DNA of 64,000 nt. Origin: Ilyonectria destructans. Taxonomy: Eukaryota > Ascomycota > Sordariomycetes > Hypocreales > Nectriaceae. Both the position numbers and the translations under genes were made by a program. Shown here piece by piece: positions 56,007-64,000 of the stretch. Position 1 is the first letter of the stretch. Every line of letters starts with the position of its first letter. The stretch covers positions 2,666,001-2,730,000 of the forward strand of contig JAHEWK010000010.1 of the NCBI GenBank assembly GCA_020740775.1. The letters are read 5' to 3'. The notes under the pieces were generated by a model. That model worked only from the letters and a program-made list of their open reading frames with translations. It had not been told where the DNA came from and did no database searches.

Positions 56007-58520
56007 ATGGACCCAATTGACGTCCCCCGTTGCTTCCCTGACGATGTTCTTCCCTCCGAAAATGAATTCAGCTCATGCGAGCAACTGTATACTGTAATTC
56101 AGGCTTGGGCAGCCCCACGAGGCTATATCTTTATCGTGAAACACTCTTAGAAGACCTCTAGTGGAAGAACTGGAGTTATCTTTACTTATAATTGTGGAGG
56201 AGTATTATATTCCTCACTCTCTTTAATAGAATACCAATAGAATACTATATTACGCTATATAGAATGCTTCTTCTCTATTATAGTAAAGGAAAGCTTATAT
56301 AAGACTATATAGAGTCTAAAGTATTATTCTGGAGCTAGTTATAATTAATATAATTATAAATTAAGCTTCAGTTAGAAGTTATATCTATTGCTTTATTATC
56401 TATTAAGCTAGAAGGAATTAAAAGTTAAATAATTTACTAACGTCAGTATTACGCTAAAGGAAATTAGATTCTATTTGAGTAAAGATACTGAGATACTTAC
56501 TATAAAGCAAGATATCTACAATTTAGTTATATAGGGTAAATAGAAGCTTATATAAGGTTAAAGCAATATATATACTCTTGCTGACCAGCTTAAAAGTAAG
56601 GGCTTTTAGAGTTAATTTCATCTTAATATAAGTGACAGAGTGATAGCAGTAATATTTGCATATCTAAGGTTACTGGGATACCTTAAATTATATCCTGAAG
56701 TCCTCATTCTAGACTGTATATATAAGACTAATAAGTTTAAGATGCTACTTCTTGATATTATTAGTATTAATACTTATTAATAAACCTTCTATATTACATT
56801 TGTATTCCTTAGTGGCGAGGAAGAAGGTAACTTTATCTGGGCTCTTTAATAGCTACAGGGTATATATAAGCGTCACGAAATAACCCTTCTATTAGTAGTA
56901 CTGACAGATTGCTGCCTTACTTATATAAATGCACTTTCCTCTTATTTCCCTAAGTCAATCTCAATATTGTATTTATAGTATATTAATAAAGCAGTTCTAA
57001 GCTATTACTTGCCTGTATTCACTTGAGATAAAAATAATCCCTAGGGATATAAAAAGTAGGAGAAATTCTACAGCTTTTGGTATAAGGTTGTAGCCTTACT
57101 GACTGAGGATATCTATAATAAGAGGATTGAGAAGTTTAAGGAATAGTATATTCCTGCCTATATTAATAAGGTGGGCTATATTATGGATATCTGGCTTAAT
57201 CTCTATAAGGAGAGGTTTATTAAGATATAGGTTAACTAATACCTTTACTTTAAGCAATATATTATATTACGAGGCGAAGGTATTTATCAGCTTATTAAAT
57301 CTCACTTAAGAACCTTACGAGCTGACCTCTTTAAGGCCTAAAGGACTATTAAGCTTATTCTGGGAAATCAGCTTAGTGAACTTAAGGCAAATCAAGCTAA
57401 GTAGTATACCAGTATATCTATTCAGATATCTGGGGTATTGTACAGTAATATTTATAGCTGGATCTTACATTAAGCCCTATATAAGGTTAATACTTAACGG
57501 CAATAACTATTGAATAATTATCCTGCATACATAGGGATCTTCACTAAGACTCTTAGTCTTCCTTATACTTATTTACTTCAGCTCTTACTGGAGTAAGATC
57601 AGCCCCTTTAGCTATATTATTTCCATTCACATTAGCGTCTCTAATGCTTAGGAACCCCTATGCTTATTATTGAGCCTCAAATGCAGTTCGATTATCTAGC
57701 AGCTAGTTTATTACTGCTACTAACAAGCATGTAGCGGGAGCTCTGTATATTTAAACAGATTGAGAATACAGTATAACTAAAGGCTCCACCAATATGTTCG
57801 AGATGTTATGAGCAAGGCCACATAATAAAGTCTAAAGTGTGCCTCTTATGCTACGAACATCTATTACAAGCTCCTGCCTAAATGACTGCAATAATGCAAG
57901 CTCCTGCTACTGCAGTCTCCAAGACTATAACAATAACACACATAATAACTCATTCCGTAACCCGCTCACTGTCTCCATTATTACCCGCAGCTGCCCCTGC
58001 AGTCTCTAAGACTGTAATAACAATATATATAACAACTTATATAATAACTTATAGGTCTCCCCTAGTAGCTAGACTAGTAACTGTAGTAGTAGTGCCTGCA
58101 TTACGAGTTAATAACCCCTGTGCTATTTTCCAACGATATAAGGAGGTATAAGAGACTTAGTTTACTATAATACCTTAAGAAGCTCTTAAGACTAATTAAT
58201 AATACCGTAAGGCTATGGGGCTGCCTCTATATTACAGCAAAGCAGAATATAACTGGTGTATTAACTACAAGCAAATAGGGAGTTGTTATAGGGCGGGAAA
58301 TTATATTAGAGACTGGACTAAGGAGGAGATAATGAGTTATCTTAATTGGGATAAAGCTGAGAACGAGCAGGTTGAATAGAATATAGGAATAGAGATAGCA
58401 GAGCGGCCTTTCTTGGGGCAGCGAGGTATACAAGATATCTGGGATACAGCTGCAATAAATCTTTAGTTACAGGAGGGATTATATGGCGATAAGAACCCCC
58501 CCTGCTGATACTTAGAAGAG
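56007..58520 (+). pseudogene. MULE transposase, decayed
   Basis: A plus-strand reading tolerant of stops starts at ATG 56007 (MDPIDVPRCFPDDVLPSENE) and has the FAR1-like N-terminal segment ending AWAAPRGYIFIVKHS. It then shows the MULE core: YPEVLILDCIYKTNKFKMLL (first catalytic Asp), FYITFVFLSGEEEGNFIWAL, VVLTDCCLTYINALSSYFP (second Asp) and AGAGG-encoded RGEGIYQLIKSHL near the end of the core. Downstream, a Cys-rich knuckle CSRCYEQGHIIKSKVCLLC (about 57800-57855) and a C-terminal segment RDWTKEEIMSYLNWDKAENE (58309-58370) follow. Many stops interrupt it, mostly from Gln, Arg or Trp codons. It would have cut and pasted the element through the inverted ends. Inactive now. Confidence 0.75.
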
Positions 58521-59625
58521 TAATAGAGGATATAATTAAAATATATTATTAGAAAGAAAAAGAAAAGGGGAATCTCTAAGTATAGTTATAGTAACCTAAT
58601 AGCTTAATTTAATCGAGTTATTACTAAGTTCCAATATAGAGTTAAGTAGGCTTAGTAGTTATATATAAGATAACTAGAGATACTATAAAAATAATATAAT
58701 AGTGTATTTATTGAGCTACAAAATAATATACTGTATTCCCTGCTATATCCACTGAATATATCCATTTGGATTAATATTCCAAATAGGAATCCCTAATCCC
58801 TCTATTGCCCGGAGATTTAATAAGTTTGATATTATCCCTATAGCAGCTATTAGCTATACTATACCTAGGACTGTAATATTCATACCGCAATATGAATTAT
58901 TAAGGGTTTAAAATCGATTTTAAGTCCATATAGAAGTTATATCAGGATGAATATAATACTGCCATTTATAAATAATATTATTAAAATACCCAATATGCCA
59001 CTCTCCTCTAACCTGATACTCAAATAGCAGTAACTGTAAAATAATAGGGAGCCCTTAAGGAGGGTATTAAGTAGCTTGAGCACTTATAAGTGCCTATAGG
59101 TCTGTATAGAGCACAGTGGGAGAGGTTGGATCTATTGGTAAGGTTATAGCAGACCTCTAAAACCCAATAGGGAATAGAGCTATTGATATATAAGGGAGGG
59201 AGGCTGGCAACTGCTCTTGTTGGTTATTGGCAATCGGCTGTAGAATAAACGGGTTGTTATTATTTACTGGAAAAGGCCCAGCTGGGGTTGCTGAATAATC
59301 CACAAAGATAGGGATGTCTTGAGGATTCTAATGCTGGCTTTAATAGCAATTGTATATTTTGATGACATTCGATATAGAAACAGATAGCCTCTTTCAACAG
59401 GCAAAGCCCTGCTATATATATCACACGATATGAAGTGATTTATTTCCGCTGTGACAGCTGTAATGATACGATGAGGTATTATGCGTTCATCACTGCCTTG
59501 GGCAGATTGGTATGTTGCCACGAGATCACACATTGTATATTGAATAGCTGCGTATATAAAAAACTATTTTTCTCTTCAATTGGATGAAGAAATGCTATGA
59601 TGCGTGTGTGCAAGAGATATCACAC

Positions 59626-59723
59626 GGATCCGGGCTTACATGATCAGAGGTTATTTGCACCAGCTAGCTGTGCGCGGTTATATAAGCCTTATTTGCACAG
59701 CTAGCTGTGTCGTTATGGCTCGC
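59626..59723 (-). repeat. Right terminal inverted repeat of the MULE
   Basis: 98 bases, inverted copy of 55802-55898, one base longer because of an inserted C in the CACCAGCTAGCTGTG palindrome. Confidence 0.85.
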
Positions 59724-59876
59724 CGACCGTGTCGCGCTCCTTATGTAAGACGGAGAAAGGCCATGATTGGCGAAAACGAAATAGAACTCTACCCCTGTCA
59801 TTTAATTGAACTCTACCCCCTGTAAAGTGGGTCACAAAAAAGAACTCTACTACAGTCCCAATAGTCATCGTACAGT

Positions 59877-59952
59877 AGCCCCATTTTTACTGTAAAGTGG
59901 AGACTCAGCCTCCTGATTGGCTGCTTCCCTTGCACACCTTCACTTACTTTAC
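59877..59952 (-). repeat. Dispersed repeat, right copy of the 57-kb-distant inverted pair
   Basis: Nearly exact reverse complement of 2564-2640 (core AGACTCAGCCTCCTGATTGG). It lies just right of the MULE end, beside two GAACTCTACCCC-like words (59784-59823). Confidence 0.75.
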
Positions 59953-60890
59953 GGAGCAGACCGACGTGGCTCGCGACACACAGAAAAGAGAGCATGCCCG
60001 TCTCTTTTAACCATCGTTCCGTGCTTCTTTTGCCTGGATGTTCCCCACCCTCCACCCAGTTGCAAATACTAACTTCGCAGTGAGGACATTTTCCCTAGAC
60101 GACTTCTGCCGGTAATAACCTTATAGAGACCGAGATGTCGACATTCCTGACTATATTTCGAAGATCAGACTATTTGAAAATGTTGAGAAGATACAAGTCG
60201 AACAAAATTAAGAGGCATTCCTAAAATTTCATCATAGTGATGCATAGGTGGTATTGGCTAATTTCCTAGCGTAGAACAGGCAGTCCCATCGTCCGGGCTG
60301 AAAGCATGTGAAGTTCGCAACGAACCTGTCAACATGTGCCCTAAATCTCGAAGCACCCGCTCGCCTGACGGTGTTTAAGAATCGCTGTGAACGAACCCCG
60401 CTAACATATGGTAGCTCGTGCGCTTAGCGCCCATATCCCACGGCGTCGCCGCCCGACGTCCAGGTTGACCCAGCCATGGTTGTGCCTGCAATGATTCTGG
60501 ATCTTATGGGTCTGCCAGCACTTCCAGGACAGATGGCCGTGGTCTGTGCAAAATCTCGTTGGGACCTCGTGCCTTAGCTTATTTTCTGACACTTAATTTA
60601 GCACCCAGCAAACTCTTCGGTCAGGTATCTCTCGTGCGCCCCTTGTTGATCATTTTAATGTGGCGCACAGAATTCGGACGCTGGCGGCAGCTGGCATGCC
60701 GAAAAAAACAAGAATACCTGGCGAAATTGAGGCACATTCTCGGCAGCTATAATGGCGGAAATACGGTATCTTTCTTGGCTTTAGTCTCAAGTGACAGTAT
60801 TGGTTGTCTGCGGGCAAGCTAGCGACAGGATAGCCCAAGGCGAAAGAGGGACTAAGGTTATACGGTGTTGCAGTGCATGTACTAGTCAGA
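59953..60890. other. Spacer, no supported gene
   Basis: GC-moderate sequence with short frames only. The frame at 60559-60822 (plus) has no recognisable domain. Confidence 0.4.
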
Positions 60891-60894
60891 GGTA

Positions 60895-61157
60895 GGTTAT
60901 CCCTTTGACTGTCGTAAGCCTACACTTGACCCAGTCCCCACAAAGGCCGGGAAGATCAGGGTACGCTGATTGACTTGAAAGTGTTAAATGACTATATGAA
61001 GGATCATGTACTTTAATGTAGACCCCTAACACTCGTGACTTCTGATGCCTAATAAAATAGGTGGGATTCATTGTACCTTGTTTTACTCGCCTTTTCGTTG
61101 GTTCGAGTCCCTGTTACTTGCGTAAGTGTAGGCTTACGACAGTTGAAGGCATAAGGT
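60895..61157. repeat. MITE-like element with about 34-bp inverted ends
   Basis: CTGTCGTAAGCCTACACTT at the left (about 60908-60926) is the reverse complement of AAGTGTAGGCTTACGACAG at the right (about 61123-61142), with flanking bases also pairing imperfectly (CCTTTGA/TTGAAGG). The 260-base spacing and lack of coding content fit a miniature inverted-repeat element, located in the promoter side of the GH47 gene. Confidence 0.6.
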
Positions 61158-61324
61158 TTAGTGTTCTGCACTATGGCCTTGTTCCTGGCCCTCCTGGCGA
61201 TCACCATAACTATCACAATACATTATTTAGAACCCTATACCTCAGATATTTAGAATCATATTTCGTCTTTCCCTTCTGATCGCTCATCAGTTGATGCTCC
61301 TCTTGACTGCTCCAGCGTGCCGTC

Positions 61325-63044
61325 ATGAGATTATTCAGCAACCCGGCCATTGCCCTCGGGCTCGCTATCCCCGCTCTCGCGTACCACATCAAGAAGCGAG
61401 GCGGCTTTCCCCTCCCGGAACCCGTGAGAGTCGCTGCTGTCAAGGAAGCTTTTAAGACTTCCTGGGAGGGGTATTACGAATATGCGTTTCCTCACGATAG
61501 TTTGCGCCCCATTAGCAACATGCCGGTGGATGATAGGTTTGTCCTGCGAAATGACCTCCTCAAATACTTCCACTAACCCGAGTCCTAGAAATGGATGGGG
61601 CGTCACGGCGATAGATGTGCTATCGACGGCCATCATCATGGAAGAGGCAGCTACTGTCAGGCAGATCCTTAAGTTTGCCCCTACGATTGACTTTTCTACC
61701 ATAAAGAATAAGGATGAGATAATCTCTGTCTTTGAAAGCACCATTCGATACCTCGGTGGCCTTGTTTCTAGTAATCCTAACCCCGGTTGTTTCCCCAAAC
61801 GCTTCAGTATCGTCTGACAATCTAATAGGTTACGACCTCTTAAAGGGTCCCTACAAGCATCTCGCCCCGGACTCCAAAAGCGTAGAAGCTCTTCTCGACT
61901 AAGCCAAAAGCCTCGCTGACAGCTTGAGCATCGCCTTTAACACCACAAGCGGGGTTCCGGACGGCGTCATCCTGCTAAACCCGACGCCCCGCAAAAGTGG
62001 CGCGAAGGATAACTCCATCGCGGGGATGGGCACCCTGGTTCTCGAGTGGATACGTTTGAGCGACCTAACGGGCGATCAGAAATACGCCAAGCTTGCACAA
62101 AGGGGCGAGGAGTACCTCATTCGTCCCAAGGGAATTCCTGAGTCGTTTCCCGGACTTGTGGGATGGTATGTTAGTACTGAGATGGGTGAGTTCCTGGATA
62201 ATCGGGGCGGTTGGGGTGGAGGCACGGATAGCTTCTATGAGTATCTGATCAAGATGTATTTGTATGACCCTGAGGCCTTTGCGGAGTACAAGGATCGGTG
62301 GGTTCTTGCGGCGGACTCGACCATCAAGTACCTCGCTTCACACCCAACGTCGAACAAGAACTTGACCTTTTTGTCTGGGTATTCGGAAACCACTACCTAC
62401 CCAAGCTCAGGACACTGTAAGTATCACCTCCCACGCGACGGGTACATGATATGGAGTTAACAAATTCGTTAGTGGCAAGCTTCTCAGGCGGAAACTTCAT
62501 CCTGGGAGGCATCCTCCTGAACGAGGAAAAGTACATCAAGTTCGGCCTTGAGCTCGCAGAATCTTACTGTCATACGTACCAAGGAACTCCCAGCGGCATT
62601 GGCCCAGAAGGCTTCCACTGGGTCGACAGCGTGCAGCCGTCCGGCGACAACAACCCTCTTCCTCCCAGCAACCTTGCTGGATTTTACGAGAAGACGGCCT
62701 TCTGGGTCTCGTCCCCAGGCTACATCCTCCGTCCTGAGACGATGGAGAGCTTGTGGTACGCGTACCGAGTCACGGGTGATCGCAAGTGGCAAGACCTAGC
62801 TTGGGAAGGTTTCCAACGGATGAAGAAGCTGTGCCGTGCAGGAAGTGGTTATTCGGGGATTCGGGACACGACAAAGGAGGATGGTGGGAGTAAGGATGAC
62901 TTCATGCAGAGTTTCTGGTTGGCTGAGACGCTGAAATACTTGTATCTCATCTTTGCGGGTGAGTCGGAGGTGCAGCTGCAGGCGATTAAGAAGAATGGGT
63001 TCGTATTTAACACGGAAGCGCATCCAATTAAGGTGCGTGGATGA
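61325..63044 (+). pseudogene. GH47 alpha-1,2-mannosidase gene with one nonsense codon
   Basis: Exons 61325-61536, 61589-61770, 61829-62416 and 62473-63044 total 1554 nt (518 codons) with three GT-AG introns of 52-58 bases, all in phase. Class I mannosidases trim alpha-1,2-mannose from N-glycans in the secretory pathway or outside the cell. Features: signal peptide (MRLFSNPAIALGLAIPALA), PHDSLRPISNMPVDDRNGWG, GMGTLVLEWIRLSDLTGD, GGGTDSFYEYLIKMYLYDPE, SFSGGNFILGG, RPETMESLWYAYRVTGD and the C-terminal calcium-binding Thr in VFNTEAHP. The only defect is TAA at 61900-61902 (codon 156, ALLD*AKSLAD), where the family has Gln, i.e. a single C-to-T change. Everything else, including all splice sites, is intact, so the loss is recent, or the codon is a sequencing error. 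Confidence 0.85.
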
Positions 63045-63504
63045 AGGGATTCTAGTTTATGTGATTCGAATTTAGTCTATCGGGTAGGAGCCATACGAGA
63101 TGTGGTAATAGAGAGGCGAGTTGAATATAACATTAAGGGGCTATTTTGTATAGGTAGTTAATAGAAGCCCAGCTTACTGAGAGGCGATTGGCCCGGGCCC
63201 AAATGGGTGAAAGAGAATTTCTGTAGGGTGAGCACTATAAACTAAGAGTAAGCCTCGCCGGGATTTTCCAATCCAATTGAATAGTTAATGTCTCCAGAAA
63301 ATTGAGCAAATGTGAGTAAAGTATGCCATGTTTACCTAAACTCCTTACAAAAGAAGTGATAACTGGCCCATTTACAGATGCCCGCTCCTCGGATCGTAAA
63401 GAGGCCAGATAAAGGATCGTCCACCCTCCATTTGCAAAGACCAACCATATTCAACTTGGTATCAATACGTGCGCCCTAAGATTGGCATCCCAGTCACCTG
63501 TGAC
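63045..63504. other. 3' flank of the GH47 gene
   Basis: No gene seen. AT-leaning sequence that probably contains the poly(A) region. Confidence 0.4.
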
Positions 63505-63760
63505 CAGAGCTCCTAATAGTCCAGACCAAAAACTGGACTATTAGTCCAAACTGCAGTCCAGACCAGTAGTCCACGGACTATTGGTCCAGTCTGCGTCTCT
63601 CAGGCTAGACTGACGGTCCAGTCCGCGTCTCTTGGACTAGACTGACGGTCCAGTCTGCATCTCTCGGACTGGACTGATGGTTCAGTTTGCTTCTACCAGA
63701 CCGACCAGTAGTCCAGTCCGAGGGTCGCAGACTAACAGTCTGACTATTAGTCCGTCCAAT
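63505..63760. repeat. Palindromic TAGTCCAG repeat array
   Basis: About a dozen variants of GGACTATTAGTCCAG and GACTGACGGTCCAGTCTG in alternating orientation. Same motif class as 1775-2420 at the other end of the window. Strong potential for hairpins. No coding content. Confidence 0.65.
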
Positions 63761-64000
63761 ATTCGGGGTGCCTCAGGTAGGTGGCATGCACAGTATCCCC
63801 TATCTGGCGCATGTAGGGTAGGTTCGCTCGCAGTACCTCAGCAAACCAATTGAGATGCTAGTAAAGACGCTGGTCTCTGCGTAAGAATCATATTTCATAC
63901 TAGTTACGATATAGTCACCGAATCTACCGTGCTGAGAGCTTCTGTGTGGTATCAATTCCATCATGATTTGAGATATATTCCCCAATCGTCGATTTACAGT
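63761..64000. other. Unassigned window end
   Basis: Short sequence after the repeat array with no supported gene. Confidence 0.4.

Larger units (their letters stand above)
55802..59723 (+). mobile_element. MULE (Mutator-like) DNA transposon, 3.9 kb, with 97-98 bp inverted ends
   Basis: The left end 55802-55898 and right end 59626-59723 are inverted copies of each other with few mismatches (GCGAGCTATAACGACACAGC at the left; the right-end complement has C for T). Each end contains two copies of the palindromic unit CACAGCTAGCTGTGCAAATA separated by about 37 bases. The interior has a decayed MULE transposase on the plus strand. No convincing 9-11 bp target duplication was found. The interior is AT-shifted, while the ends are well kept. 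Confidence 0.85.

Noticed and set aside
61088..61110. GGTTCGAGTCC resembling a tRNA T-arm/B box
   Set aside because: No matching A box, acceptor stem or cloverleaf could be folded around it; noted only as a feature of the MITE-like element.

Overview
The window reads as chromosomal DNA of a filamentous ascomycete (Pezizomycotina). Genes are interrupted by short GT-AG introns of about 40-80 bases, the protein families are typical of moulds (PDR/ABCG pump, Zn2Cys6 factors, YAT amino-acid permease, Dal5-like MFS, cAMP-receptor-like GPCR, GH47), and GC-balanced gene blocks alternate with very AT-rich blocks in which transposon frames are full of stops. The stops are mostly changes of Trp or Gln codons to stop codons, as expected from C-to-T decay like repeat-induced point mutation (RIP). 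The species cannot be named from the sequence. No tRNA, rRNA or CRISPR was seen.

Layout: 1-557 is the tail of a decayed DUF3712-type membrane protein gene. 1.76-2.86 kb holds short palindromic repeats. 2.9-10.5 kb is a divergent pair: a full PDR-type ABC transporter (minus) and a seven-intron Zn2Cys6 regulator of 690 aa (plus). 10.8-17.7 kb is a nested, AT-rich transposon graveyard: a decayed copy of a non-LTR RT element with a clean solo LTR inside it (425 bp, 5-bp target duplication), then a decayed Ty3/Gypsy element on the minus strand with an approximately 1.1 kb palindromic insertion, a purine-rich tract, and an abrupt GC-rich 38-bp minisatellite. 17.9-21.7 kb holds two broken genes, F-box and DHA1-type MFS. 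22.3-28.7 kb is further AT-rich decay, mostly unidentifiable. 29.3-34 kb has a calpain-like protein with a replaced active-site Cys and an intact 624-aa amino-acid permease. 36.1-39.4 kb has a truncated CocE-like hydrolase fragment and a probably broken Zn2Cys6 factor. 39.8-42.6 kb is a Crypton tyrosine-recombinase element with an open 809-aa frame over five exons. 43.8-52.8 kb has a small NTF2-like protein, an intact 507-aa Dal5-type MFS transporter, a 504-aa cAMP-receptor-like GPCR and a small unknown protein. 53-55.8 kb is the better-preserved copy of the RT element, with a C-terminal nuclease-like domain and a 3' end of pyrimidine tract plus telomere-like CCCTAA units. 55.8-59.7 kb is a MULE DNA transposon with 97-98 bp terminal inverted repeats. 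61.3-63.0 kb is a GH47 mannosidase gene with one nonsense codon, and the window ends in more TAGTCCAG-type repeats.

The genes do not form one pathway. The clearest functional unit is the transporter/regulator pair at 2.9-10.5 kb. The dominant theme is a repeat-rich accessory region where transposons have accumulated in layers, some mutated and some younger and clean, and where single-copy genes next to the repeats carry the same kind of nonsense changes. Exon boundaries given here were set by splice signals, reading phase and expected family sequence, and all total lengths of the intact models divide by three.
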